The notes under the pieces were generated by a model. The model saw only the letters and a list, made by a program, of their open reading frames with translations. It searched no databases and was not told where the DNA came from. From Pseudacidovorax sp. RU35E (lineage in GTDB: Bacteria; Pseudomonadota; Gammaproteobacteria; Burkholderiales; Burkholderiaceae_C), in contig NZ_FTMY01000001.1 in NCBI RefSeq assembly GCF_900156165.1, forward strand, positions 186,001-250,000: a stretch of 64,000 bases of DNA. The letters run 5' to 3'. Positions 26,854-35,915 of the stretch are shown here, piece after piece. The position numbers were made by a program, and so were the translations under genes. Each line of letters begins with the position of its first letter. Position 1 is the stretch's first letter.

Positions 26854-27516
26854 TCAGAAGCGGTAGCCGATGCCCACGCCCACCAGCCAGGGGTCGATCT
26901 TGACCTTCGAGACGGTCTGCCAGCCCAGACGGACGTCGGAGTCGATCTTCACCTTCTTTACGTCGAAGTTCAGGAACCACTGCGGGGCGATCTTGATGTC
27001 CACCCCTGCGCCCAGTGCGAGGCCCACGCTGCTCTTGTCGAGCGACAGGGCACCCACCGTCGGCACCGCCAGGTGTGTCGAGCTGATGCGCGTGTAGTTG
27101 AGGCCCACGCCCGCGTACGGGCGGAAGGTGCCCTCGGGCAGGAAGTGGTACTGCAGCATCAGCGTGGGCGGCAGGTGCTTGAAGCTGCCGATGTCCACCG
27201 GGCCGCCCAGGGCGCTCTGTTGGACGGTCACGCGCTGCTTCTGGGGCACGGTGAGCACCAGCTCGGCGGCGATGTTGGGCGTGAAGAAGTAGGTCACGTC
27301 CAGCTCGGGGATGGTCTTGTCGTTGACGTGGATGGCGTCGGCCGGGACGAGCAGCGAGGGGATGGCGCTGGACTTGTTGGCCGGATCGAGCCGCACGGCA
27401 CGTGCACGCACGAGCCAGTTGCCTTCGGGCGTCGAAGTGCTCTGGGCAAAGGCGCCGCCGCTCAGCAGCGCGGCAAGGAGGAGGGTGGTGCCCCGGAGGG
27501 CGAACAGTCTGGACAT
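26854..27516 (-). CDS. OmpW-family outer membrane protein
   Basis: 220 residues with a signal peptide (TTLLLAALLSGGAFAQ). OmpW features: GNWLVRARAVRLDP at the start of the mature chain, ELDVTYFFTPNIAAELVLTVPQKQ, LPPTLMLQYHFLPEGTFRPYAGVGLNYT, and the terminal aromatic GIGYRF. OmpW forms a small eight-stranded barrel with a hydrophobic channel. ATG 27516 is chosen; the open frame extends 24 residues upstream without a leader. It is divergent from the azurin gene. Confidence 0.92.
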   Translation of the reverse strand: MSRLFALRGTTLLLAALLSGGAFAQSTSTPEGNWLVRARAVRLDPANKSSAIPSLLVPADAIHVNDKTIPELDVTYFFTPNIAAELVLTVPQKQRVTVQQSALGGPVDIGSFKHLPPTLMLQYHFLPEGTFRPYAGVGLNYTRISSTHLAVPTVGALSLDKSSVGLALGAGVDIKIAPQWFLNFDVKKVKIDSDVRLGWQTVSKVKIDPWLVGVGIGYRF

Positions 27517-27623
27517 ACGCTGTGCTCTGGTTGTGAATGCCAGGTCAGTGTCTGCAAGGGACTTGCGGCCGGTGTTGACGCGGCGCAAGTCCGCGGGGCC
27601 GTGCGAAGGCCACTGCCGGTTGC

Positions 27624-27637
27624 TTGATCCATGTCAT
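27624..27637. promoter_or_regulatory. Candidate FNR/Anr-type site before azurin
   Basis: TTGAT, four bases, GTCAT: 8 of 10 positions of the TTGAT-N4-ATCAA consensus, about 92 bp before the azurin start. Azurin genes are often under oxygen control by Anr/FNR, which makes the match plausible. Confidence 0.4.
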
Positions 27638-27728
27638 GCGGATGCTGTGGTGCGCTTCGCACAATGCCCCTGCGGCTCGCGCTGGCGCGGCCGCATCCCG
27701 ACTTCAACCGCATCCCGAAAGACTCTCC

Positions 27729-28181
27729 ATGTCGTCTCGTTTCATCGTTGCCGCAGCCCTGCTGGCCGCTGTCTCCACGCCCCTCTACGCCGCCGACTGC
27801 AGCGTGCAGATCGAAGGCAACGACGCCATGCAGTTCAACAAGACCGCCATCGAAGTGCCCAAGGCCTGCAAGAGCTTCACCGTGCAGCTCAAGCATGCGG
27901 GCAAGATGCCCAAGGCGGCCATGGGCCACAACTGGGTGCTGGCCAAGACGGCCGACGTGCAGGCCGTGGCCAACGATGGCATCGCAGCCGGCCTGGACAA
28001 GCAGTACATCAAGCCCGGCGACACCCGCGTGATCGCCCACACCAAGGTCGTGGGCGGCGGCGAAAGCGATTCGGTGGCCGTGGACGTGAGCAAGCTCAAG
28101 GCGGGTGAGAGCTACACCTTCTTCTGCTCCTTCCCAGGCCATTCCGGCATCATGAAGGGCAGCTTCGCGCTGGCCAAGTAA
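27729..28181 (+). CDS. azu: Azurin (periplasmic type I blue copper protein)
   Basis: 150-residue precursor; the signal peptide ends VSTPLYA and leaves a normal mature chain of about 128 residues starting [15 protein letters not shown]. All copper ligands are present: His in GHNWVLAK, and Cys, His and Met in [14 protein letters not shown]. The disulfide pair (Cys near mature residues 3 and 26) is kept. It carries electrons to peroxidases, oxidases or denitrification enzymes. No cytochrome gene is adjacent. ATG 27729 follows an AAAGA-type ribosome site. Confidence 0.97.
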   Translation: MSSRFIVAAALLAAVSTPLYAADCSVQIEGNDAMQFNKTAIEVPKACKSFTVQLKHAGKMPKAAMGHNWVLAKTADVQAVANDGIAAGLDKQYIKPGDTRVIAHTKVVGGGESDSVAVDVSKLKAGESYTFFCSFPGHSGIMKGSFALAK

Positions 28182-28229
28182 GCAGCCCTGCGCGGGGCCG
28201 GCGCAGGCCCCGCTTCCTACAATCGGGGG

Positions 28230-30647
28230 ATGTCTTTTCCTGGCCCCCACGCCGAGCCGACGGCGGCCGACTCCCCCCTTCTTGCCAACCTCAACGACGA
28301 GCAGCGCGCGGCCGTCACGCTGCCCGAGGGGCATTCGCTCATCCTGGCGGGCGCCGGTTCCGGCAAGACCCGTGTGCTCACCACGCGCATCGCCTGGCTG
28401 ATCTCCACCGGCCAGGTCTCGCCCGGCGGCGTGCTGGCCGTCACCTTCACCAACAAGGCCGCCAAGGAAATGATGACGCGCCTGACGGCGCTGCTGCCCG
28501 TCAACGTGCGCGGCATGTGGATCGGCACCTTCCACGGCCTGTGCAACCGCTTTCTGCGCGCGCACTGGAAGCTGGCCAACCTGCCGCAGAGCTTCCAGAT
28601 CCTGGACACGCAGGACCAGCTCTCGGCCATCAAGCGGCTGATGAAGCAGTTCAACGTCGACGACGAGCGCTTTCCGGCCAAGCAGACGCAATGGTTCATC
28701 GCCGGTGCCAAGGAGGACGGCCTGCGCCCCGGCGACATGCAGGCACGCGGCGAGGACGACCGCAAGAAGATCGAGCTCTATGCGCTGTACGAAGAACAGT
28801 GCCAGCGCGAAGGCGTGGTCGACTTCGGCGAGCTGATGCTGCGCAGCTACGAGTTGCTGCGCGACAACGATGCCGTGCGCGAGCACTACCAGCGGCGCTT
28901 TCGCCACATCCTGATCGACGAGTTCCAGGACACCAACCGCCTGCAGTACGCCTGGATCAAGATGCTTGCGGGCCATACCGATGCGCTGGGCCATTTCACG
29001 TCCGGCGGCAACAGCGTGCTGGCCGTGGGCGACGACGATCAGAGCATCTATGCCTTCCGCGGCGCACGCGTGGGCAACATGAGCGACTTCGTGCGCGAGT
29101 TCGACGTGCAGCACCAGATCAAGCTGGAGCGTAACTACCGCAGCTTCAGCAACATCCTGGACTCGGCCAACGCGCTCATCAGCCACAACAAGAAGCGCCT
29201 GGGCAAGAACCTGCGCACCGACCAGGGCCCGGGCGAGCCGGTGCGCGTCTACGAGTCGCCCAGCGACTTCGCTGAAGCCCAGTGGATGGTCGAGGAGATG
29301 CGGCAGCTGGTGCGCGACGACGTCGAGCGCAAGGAGATCGCCGTCCTCTACCGCAGCAATGCGCAGAGCCGGGTGATCGAGACGGCGTTGTTCAACGCCG
29401 GCATGCCCTACCGCGTGTACGGCGGCCTGCGCTTCTTCGAGCGGGCCGAGATCAAGCATGTGCTGGCCTACCTGCGCCTGCTGGAGAACGCGGACGACGA
29501 CACCAGCTTCCTGCGCGTCGTGAACTTTCCGCCGCGCGGCATCGGCGCGCGCAGCATCGAGCAATTGCAGGACGCGGCGCGCAGCCGCGGCGTGTCGCTG
29601 GCCAAGGGCGTGGAAGGGCTGCCGGGCAAGGCCGGCGCCAACCTGGGCGCCTTCGTTGCCAAGGTCGACGTCATGCGCGAGCAGACACAGGGCCTGTCGC
29701 TCAAGGAGATCGTCGAGCTGGTGCTGGACGCCAGCGGCCTGGTCGAGCACTACAAGGCCGACCGCGAGGGCGAGGACCGGCTGGAGAACCTGGAGGAACT
29801 GGTCAACGCCGCCGAGGCCTTCGTCACGCAGGAAGGCTTCGGCCGCGATGCCGTGGCCCTGCCGGTGGACGAACTGCGCCAGAGCGCCGTCAGCCAGGGC
29901 CTGGACCCGAACCTGCCCGTGCTGGACGACCCGCTGGCGCCCGATGCCGACACCGGCGAGACGCTGAGCCCGCTCGCGGCCTTCCTCACGCACGCCGCGC
30001 TGGAGTCGGGCGACAACCAGGCCCAGGCCGGCCAGGACGCCGTGCAGCTGATGACGGTGCATGCGGCCAAGGGCCTGGAGTTCGACTGCGTGTTCATCAC
30101 CGGCATGGAAGAGGGCCTGTTCCCGCACGAGAACTCGCTGAGCGACTTCGAGGGCCTCGAAGAGGAGCGCCGCCTGATGTACGTGGCCATCACGCGCGCG
30201 CGGCGCCGGCTGTACCTCAGCCATTCGCAGACCCGGCTGCTGCACGGCCAGACCCGCTACAACCTGCGCAGCCGCTTCTTCGACGAACTGCCGGAAGAGG
30301 CGCTCAAATGGCTCACGCCCAAGCAGTCCGGCTTCGGGCAGTTCGGCGGCAGCGGCGCAGGCGCTGGCTCGCGCGGCAACAATGGTGGCTTCGGCGGCTT
30401 CTCGTCGTCCGGCTACAGCGGTGGCTACGCCAGCGGCAGCCCGGCGCCGGCCCCAGTGCCGCAGCAGCGCGCGGCGCCCGCGCATGGCCTGCGCACCGGC
30501 ATGCAGGTCTTCCACAACAAGTTCGGTGAAGGCACGGTGACAGCCCTGGAAGGCAGCGGTGACGACGCCCGCGCCCAGGTCAAGTTCAACCGCCACGGCA
30601 TCAAGTGGCTGGCCCTGAGCGTGGCCAAGCTGACGCCGGTGGAGTGA
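28230..30647 (+). CDS. uvrD: UvrD/PcrA-type ATP-dependent DNA helicase II
   Basis: 805 residues of superfamily 1A helicase. Motifs: LNDEQRAAV, Walker A GAGSGKT at residues 41-47, LAVTFTNKAAKEM, Walker B ILIDEFQDTN, motif III AVGDDDQSIYAFRGA, LERNYRS, TVHAAKGLEFD, and motif VI YVAITRARRRLYLSHS. The C-terminal Tudor-like domain that binds RNA polymerase is present (GMQVFHNKFGEGTVTALEG, KWLALSVAKLTPVE). A Gly/Ser/Tyr-rich linker of about 50 residues precedes it. It serves nucleotide-excision and mismatch repair. The next gene is convergent. Confidence 0.95.
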   Translation: MSFPGPHAEPTAADSPLLANLNDEQRAAVTLPEGHSLILAGAGSGKTRVLTTRIAWLISTGQVSPGGVLAVTFTNKAAKEMMTRLTALLPVNVRGMWIGTFHGLCNRFLRAHWKLANLPQSFQILDTQDQLSAIKRLMKQFNVDDERFPAKQTQWFIAGAKEDGLRPGDMQARGEDDRKKIELYALYEEQCQREGVVDFGELMLRSYELLRDNDAVREHYQRRFRHILIDEFQDTNRLQYAWIKMLAGHTDALGHFTSGGNSVLAVGDDDQSIYAFRGARVGNMSDFVREFDVQHQIKLERNYRSFSNILDSANALISHNKKRLGKNLRTDQGPGEPVRVYESPSDFAEAQWMVEEMRQLVRDDVERKEIAVLYRSNAQSRVIETALFNAGMPYRVYGGLRFFERAEIKHVLAYLRLLENADDDTSFLRVVNFPPRGIGARSIEQLQDAARSRGVSLAKGVEGLPGKAGANLGAFVAKVDVMREQTQGLSLKEIVELVLDASGLVEHYKADREGEDRLENLEELVNAAEAFVTQEGFGRDAVALPVDELRQSAVSQGLDPNLPVLDDPLAPDADTGETLSPLAAFLTHAALESGDNQAQAGQDAVQLMTVHAAKGLEFDCVFITGMEEGLFPHENSLSDFEGLEEERRLMYVAITRARRRLYLSHSQTRLLHGQTRYNLRSRFFDELPEEALKWLTPKQSGFGQFGGSGAGAGSRGNNGGFGGFSSSGYSGGYASGSPAPAPVPQQRAAPAHGLRTGMQVFHNKFGEGTVTALEGSGDDARAQVKFNRHGIKWLALSVAKLTPVE

Positions 30648-30671
30648 TGAAGTGCAGGGCGCGACGCGCCC

Positions 30672-31472
30672 TCACTCCACGCTGAAGCTGTCCCGGAAGG
30701 TGAACCAGGCGGAGGCGAGGAAGGCGGCCGAGAGCAGGAAGGAGCCGCCCACCATCACCGCCATGCCCAGCGCGGTTGCGCCGCTCACCGCGATGAGCAG
30801 CGAGGCGACCAGGCTCATCAGCAGGCTCAGCGCCAGAACCACGCCGGCCCAGGCCAGGCCGTAGAGGGTCAGGGCACCCATGTTGCGCCAGCAGGCCACC
30901 AGGCTGAAGAAGATGCTCTTGACCGGCGCCACGCCATGCCAGTGCACCAGCGCCGGTGCATGCCAGAAAGCCAACGCCACCGGCACATAGAACAGCAGTC
31001 GGGCCAGCACGGCGATCTGGAAGCCGGTGCTCTGCACCACCTCGGCCTGCGGGGCGCCATCGTTGCCGAAGGCGCCTTCGAACGGATCGCCGAAGATGAG
31101 CGTGGCCAACCCGCCTGCGGCCAGTGCGCTCAGTGCGTACAGCAGCCCCAGCACTGCCAACGGCTTCGCCTGGGCCCGCACGGCCTGGAGGGCCTGCAGG
31201 AAGATGCCGGCCGAGGCAGCCCGACCGCCGGCGGGAGCGGTGGCGCGGTCGTTCACCGCGAGCTCACTGGCCACCATCAGGGCCAGCGTGGTGGCCGGGC
31301 CGAGGGCCACGGCCAGCGGACCGCCGACGAGCGGCACCACCGACAGCATCGCGATCGCCGACATGAACAGCATGAACAGCGAGAAGAACGCCATCGGCTG
31401 ACGGCGGAAGGCGCGCAGGCCCTCGCGCATCCATTGGACGCCGGTGCGGGGCGAGACGATTTGGAGTTTCAT
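30672..31472 (-). CDS. BPSS1780-family membrane protein
   Basis: 266 residues, mostly hydrophobic, with about six helices (MAFFSLFMLFMSAIAMLSVV, PLAVLGLLYALSALAAGGLA, LTLYGLAWAGVVLALSLLMS among them). The N-terminal VSPRTGVQWMREGLRAFRRQPMAF is typical of this betaproteobacterial family of unknown function. It is the last gene of the DUF2782-thrB run, 41 bp after thrB, and ends convergent with uvrD. Confidence 0.88.
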   Translation of the reverse strand: MKLQIVSPRTGVQWMREGLRAFRRQPMAFFSLFMLFMSAIAMLSVVPLVGGPLAVALGPATTLALMVASELAVNDRATAPAGGRAASAGIFLQALQAVRAQAKPLAVLGLLYALSALAAGGLATLIFGDPFEGAFGNDGAPQAEVVQSTGFQIAVLARLLFYVPVALAFWHAPALVHWHGVAPVKSIFFSLVACWRNMGALTLYGLAWAGVVLALSLLMSLVASLLIAVSGATALGMAVMVGGSFLLSAAFLASAWFTFRDSFSVE

Positions 31473-31513
31473 TGACGGAAGAGTTGGATCGGCCGGGGCC
31501 GGCGCGACGGCGC

Positions 31514-32566
31514 TCAGGCGCCCAGCGCTTCGGCGGCAGGTTCGGCCTGCAAGGCCGGCACCTGCGGCGACCGTACCCGCTCGCGCAGAACGCGTTCGAA
31601 GTGCGTCGGGTCGTGCGGCTTGAGCATGCTCGCCTCACGCGGGAGGTGGAAGTCCCACAGACGCGAGATCCAGAAGCGCAAGGCGCCAGCGCGCAGCATG
31701 GCGGGCAGCAACTCACGTTCAGCAGCGCCGAGCGGCCGGCGAGCCTGGTAGGCATCGAGCAGGGCGCGGGTGCGTGCGGGGTCGGCACGTCCGGTGGACA
31801 GATCGATGGCCCAGTCGTTCAGGCAGACGGCCAGATCGAACAGCCACGTGTCGGCGCCGGCGAAGTAGAAGTCGAACACGCCGGTCACCACCGGCAGCGT
31901 GCCACCCTTGCCGTCGTCGGCGAACATGGCGTTGTCGCGGAACAGGTCGGCATGCACGGGCCCGCGGGGCAGGGCGGCATAGGCCGAGGACCCCGCCACA
32001 TGGTTCTGGTAGGCCAGTTCGCTGCGCAGCAGGGCGGCCTGGGCATCATCCACATGCGGCAACACCACCGGAACGGTCTCGTTCCACCAGGGCAGGCCGC
32101 GCAGGTTGGGCTGGACCTGTTCGTAGTCCCGGCCCGCCAGGTGCAACTGGGCCAGCAGGTCGCCCAGGGCGCTGCAGTGGTCGGCGGTGGGCGCCAGCTC
32201 GCTGCGACCCTGCAGTTTGCGCACGACGGCCGCAGGCTTGCCGGCGACGGTATGGAGCAGGGGGCAGGTCATGCCCGGGGCGCCAGTGTCGAAAAGGGGA
32301 CCGGCCTCGGCGCCGAGCGCCGCCGGCTCGGGCACCGGCATGCCGCGCTGCGCCAGATGCTTCATCAGCCCCAGGTAATAGGGCAACTGCTCAGGGGTCA
32401 GGCGCTCGAAGAGCGTCAGGACATACTCGCCGCGGTCGGTTGTGGCGAAGTAATTGGTGTTCTCGATGCCACCCTCGATGCCGCGCAGTGCGGTGAGTTC
32501 GCCCAGCCCAAGGCGGCGCATCAGTTCGGCCGCTTCGTCGGCCTGGACTTCGGTGAAGACCGCCAC
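31514..32566 (-). CDS. thrB: Homoserine kinase, aminoglycoside-phosphotransferase type
   Basis: 350 residues. It phosphorylates homoserine in threonine synthesis. This is the ThrB of many alpha- and betaproteobacteria, unrelated to the GHMP kinase of E. coli. Seen: GIENTNYFATTDRGEYVLTLFE, the ATP/anchor segment LPYYLGLMKHLA, the catalytic loop RGPVHADLFRDNAMF, and the DFG-like VFDFYFAGADTWLFDLAVCLNDW. It starts 7 bp after the DUF2782 gene. Confidence 0.94.
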   Translation of the reverse strand: MAVFTEVQADEAAELMRRLGLGELTALRGIEGGIENTNYFATTDRGEYVLTLFERLTPEQLPYYLGLMKHLAQRGMPVPEPAALGAEAGPLFDTGAPGMTCPLLHTVAGKPAAVVRKLQGRSELAPTADHCSALGDLLAQLHLAGRDYEQVQPNLRGLPWWNETVPVVLPHVDDAQAALLRSELAYQNHVAGSSAYAALPRGPVHADLFRDNAMFADDGKGGTLPVVTGVFDFYFAGADTWLFDLAVCLNDWAIDLSTGRADPARTRALLDAYQARRPLGAAERELLPAMLRAGALRFWISRLWDFHLPREASMLKPHDPTHFERVLRERVRSPQVPALQAEPAAEALGA

Positions 32567-32573
32567 GGGCGGC

Positions 32574-32942
32574 TCAGAACTTCATGACGTTCCAGACGCG
32601 CTTGCCGGCGTTGGAACTGGTGCCATCGGTCGCCCCGCTGCGTTGGCGCGTGCCGTCGCCGGGCTGGATGTCGTAGGACGGGAGGGCGGAGTCCTTGGGT
32701 TGCACCGTGATGCTCTGTGTCACGCCGCCGTAGCGCACCTCGTCGACCTTGGCGCCCCGGTCCTCGACCGTGATGTGCTCGATCTTCTGATTGCGGCGGC
32801 CGTCCAGCGGCTGCGATTCCGCCGTCGGGGCTGCCGAGGTTGTTTCGGGCGCCGGGGTCTGGGCATGGCCGAGGGCCGGAAGGATCGACAGTCCTGCCGC
32901 CAGCAAGGCGGCGCGCAGGGACGGGGAAGAATGGGCAGGCAT
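32574..32942 (-). CDS. DUF2782 periplasmic protein
   Basis: 122 residues with a signal peptide (LRAALLAAGLSILPALGHAQ) and the DUF2782 core RRNQKIEHITVEDRGAKVDEVRYGGVTQSITVQP, ending KRVWNVMKF. The family is found beside polA and thrB in Burkholderiales; its function is unknown. ATG 32942 is chosen; an open frame eight residues longer would spoil the leader. It is divergent from polA. Confidence 0.88.
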   Translation of the reverse strand: MPAHSSPSLRAALLAAGLSILPALGHAQTPAPETTSAAPTAESQPLDGRRNQKIEHITVEDRGAKVDEVRYGGVTQSITVQPKDSALPSYDIQPGDGTRQRSGATDGTSSNAGKRVWNVMKF

Positions 32943-33064
32943 GGTCGGACGATTGTAGGTGCGCACCCCCTCGGTCCGGGGTGGGGGCCCCTGTCGTCGA
33001 AGGGCACCGCGGGCCGTAGTCGGCGGCGCACATCCGCGTTCCGGCGGCAGGGGAGAATGGCTGG

Positions 33065-35854
33065 ATGACCGAGAAGAAAACGCTGCTGCTGGTCGATGGC
33101 TCCAGCTACCTGTACCGCGCCTTCCATGCCATGCCCGACCTGCGCGCGGTGCCTGGCGACCCCAACAGCCCCGCCACCGGCGCCATCCGGGGCATGATCA
33201 ACATGATGCAGGCCCTGCGGCGCGAGGTACGCGCCGACTACGCGGCCTGCGTGTTCGACGCGCCGGGCAAGACCTTCCGCGACGACTGGTACCCGGAGTA
33301 CAAGGCCCACCGCGCGCCCATGCCCGACGACCTGCGCACGCAGATCCCGCCGATCCACCAGGTGGTGCGGCTCCTGGGCTGGCCGGTGCTGTGCGTGCCC
33401 GACGTGGAGGCCGACGACGTGATCGGCACGCTGGCGCGCACGGCCGCGGGCCAGGGCATCGAGGTGATCGTGAGCAGCGGCGACAAGGACCTGTCGCAAC
33501 TGGTCGACGAGCATGTCACCATCATCGACACCATGAGCGGCAAGCGCCGCGACGTCGCCGGCGTCACCACCGAATTCGGCGTGCCGCCTTCGCTGATGGT
33601 GGACTACCAGACGCTGGTGGGCGACTCGGTGGACAACGTGCCGGGCGTGGACAAGGTGGGCCCCAAGACGGCCGCCAAGTGGCTCACGCAGTACGGTTCG
33701 CTCGACGAACTGATCGCCCACGCGGCCGAGATCAAGGGCCAGGCCGGCGAGAACCTGCGCCGCGCGCTCGACTGGCTGCCGCAGGGCCGGCGCCTGGTCA
33801 CCATCCGCACCGACTGCGACTTGGCCGGCCATGTGGAGGGCCTGCCGGATTTGGAAGGCATCGCAATCCAGCCGCTGCAGACCGATGCGCTGAAGGACTT
33901 CTACGAGCAGTATGGTTTCAAGAGCCTGGCCAAGAGCCTGGAGGCCCACGCCGCCGCGCCCGAGCTGCTGGGCCATGGCGGCGCGCAGACGGGCGAGGGC
34001 GGCACCGGCCTGCTCGAGGGCACCCTGGCCGCGGCGGCCGAACGGGCGAGCAACCTGGTCTACGACACGGTGCTCGACTGGTCGGCCTTCGACGCCTGGA
34101 TGGCCAAGCTGCAGGCGGCAGAGCTGGTCGCCATCGACACCGAGACCAGCTCGCTCGACGAGATGAAGGCCGAGATCGTCGGCATCAGCTTCAGCGTGAC
34201 GCCCGGCGAGGCCGCCTACGTGCCACTGGCGCACGACTACCCCGACGCGCCCGAGCAGCTGCCGCGCGACGAGGTGCTGGCGCGCATGAAACCCTGGCTG
34301 GAGGACTCCAGCCGCCACAAGCTGGGCCAGCACATCAAGTACGACCGCCACGTCTTCGCCAACCACGGCATCGAGGTGCAGGGTTATGTGCACGACACCA
34401 TGCTGCAGAGCTACGTGCTCGAAGTGCACAAGCCCCATGGCCTGGCCAGCCTGGCCGAGCGCCACACCGGCCGCAGCGGCATCGACTACGAAGACCTCTG
34501 CGGCAAGGGCGCGCACCAGATCCCCTTCAGCCAGGTGGCCATCGACAAGGCGGCCGAGTATTCGTGCGAGGACAGCGATCAGACGCTGGACGTGCACCGC
34601 GTGCTGTGGCCGCAGCTTGAGGCCGACGAGCGGCTGAAGTTCGTCTATGAGCTGGAGATCGCCAGCAGCGAGACGCTCTACCGCATCGAGCGCAACGGCG
34701 TGCTGATCGATGCCGGCGCGCTGGCATCGCAGAGCCACGAACTCGGCCAGCGCATCGTCGCGCTGGAACAGCAGGCCTACGAGATTGCTGGCCAGCCCTT
34801 CAACCTGGGCAGCCCCAAGCAGATCGGCGACATCTTCTTCAACAAGCTGGGCCTGCCGGTGATCAAGAAGACGCCCAGCGGCGCGCCCAGCACCGACGAA
34901 GAGGTGCTGGAGAAGCTGGCCGAGGACTATCCGCTGCCGGCCAAGATCCTGGAGCACCGCGGCCTGTCCAAGCTCAAGGGCACCTACGCCGACAAGCTGG
35001 CGCAGATGGCGCTGCCGCGCACGGGTCGCGTCCATACGCACTACGCGCAGGCGGTGGCGGTGACCGGCCGGCTGTCGAGCAACGACCCCAACCTGCAGAA
35101 CATTCCGGTGCGCACGGCGGAAGGCCGGCGCATCCGCGAGGCCTTCGTCGCGCCCGAGGGCCGGGTGATCGCCAGCGCCGACTACTCGCAGATCGAGCTG
35201 CGCATCATGGCCCACATCAGCGGCGACGAGGCGCTGCTGCGCGCCTTCAACGAAGGCATCGACGTGCACCGTGCGACCGCCGCCGAGGTCTTCGGCAGCA
35301 CGCCCGACAAAGTCAGCAGCGAGCAGCGCCGCTATGCCAAGGTGATCAACTTCGGGCTGATCTACGGCATGAGCAGCTTCGGCCTGGCGCGCAACCTGGG
35401 CATCGACAACACGGCTGCCAAGAGTTACATCGACCGCTACTTCGCCCGCTACCCAGGCGTGAAGAACTACATGGACGAAACCCGTGCCAGCGCCAAGGAG
35501 CGCGGCTACGTCGAGACCGTGTTCGGTCGGCGCCTGTACCTGCCCGAGATCCGCTCGCCCAACGGCCCGCGCCGCGGCGCGGCCGAGCGCGCCGCCATCA
35601 ATGCGCCCATGCAGGGCACCGCGGCCGACCTCATCAAGCTGAGCATGAATGCGGTGCAGCAGGCGCTGGACGCCCAGGGCCTGGGCACGAAGATGGTCAT
35701 GCAGGTGCACGATGAACTGGTGTTCGAGGTGCCCGAGGCCGAGGTCGAGTGGGTGCGCGCGGAAGTGCCGCGCATCATGGCCGGCGTTGCCGACCTCAAG
35801 GTACCGCTGCTCGCCGAGATCGGCTTCGGCCCGAACTGGGAGAAGGCGCACTGA
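33065..35854 (+). CDS. polA: DNA polymerase I
   Basis: 929 residues with all three domains. The 5'-3' exonuclease/flap domain (1 to about 290) shows LLLVDGSSYLYRAFHAMP, DYAACVFDAPGKTFR, EADDVIGTLA and the helix-hairpin-helix NVPGVDKVGPKTAAKWL. The 3'-5' proofreading domain keeps AIDTETSSLD near residue 356, so it looks active. The polymerase domain has GRLSSNDPNLQNIPVRT, ASADYSQIELRIMAH, the O-helix RRYAKVINFGLIYGMSSFGLA and MQVHDELVFEV. It fills gaps in repair and Okazaki-fragment maturation. Confidence 0.97.
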   Translation: MTEKKTLLLVDGSSYLYRAFHAMPDLRAVPGDPNSPATGAIRGMINMMQALRREVRADYAACVFDAPGKTFRDDWYPEYKAHRAPMPDDLRTQIPPIHQVVRLLGWPVLCVPDVEADDVIGTLARTAAGQGIEVIVSSGDKDLSQLVDEHVTIIDTMSGKRRDVAGVTTEFGVPPSLMVDYQTLVGDSVDNVPGVDKVGPKTAAKWLTQYGSLDELIAHAAEIKGQAGENLRRALDWLPQGRRLVTIRTDCDLAGHVEGLPDLEGIAIQPLQTDALKDFYEQYGFKSLAKSLEAHAAAPELLGHGGAQTGEGGTGLLEGTLAAAAERASNLVYDTVLDWSAFDAWMAKLQAAELVAIDTETSSLDEMKAEIVGISFSVTPGEAAYVPLAHDYPDAPEQLPRDEVLARMKPWLEDSSRHKLGQHIKYDRHVFANHGIEVQGYVHDTMLQSYVLEVHKPHGLASLAERHTGRSGIDYEDLCGKGAHQIPFSQVAIDKAAEYSCEDSDQTLDVHRVLWPQLEADERLKFVYELEIASSETLYRIERNGVLIDAGALASQSHELGQRIVALEQQAYEIAGQPFNLGSPKQIGDIFFNKLGLPVIKKTPSGAPSTDEEVLEKLAEDYPLPAKILEHRGLSKLKGTYADKLAQMALPRTGRVHTHYAQAVAVTGRLSSNDPNLQNIPVRTAEGRRIREAFVAPEGRVIASADYSQIELRIMAHISGDEALLRAFNEGIDVHRATAAEVFGSTPDKVSSEQRRYAKVINFGLIYGMSSFGLARNLGIDNTAAKSYIDRYFARYPGVKNYMDETRASAKERGYVETVFGRRLYLPEIRSPNGPRRGAAERAAINAPMQGTAADLIKLSMNAVQQALDAQGLGTKMVMQVHDELVFEVPEAEVEWVRAEVPRIMAGVADLKVPLLAEIGFGPNWEKAH

Positions 35855-35915
35855 TCCCCGTAGCGCCCGTGCCAACATCACACGCCGAGCGCGCATTGAC
35901 AACGAACACGAACCC

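Noticed and set aside
30656-30672. A palindrome between uvrD and the convergent BPSS1780 gene as a terminator
   Set aside because: The 8-bp arms are nearly without a loop (one central base) and no T-run follows, so it may form only a weak structure.
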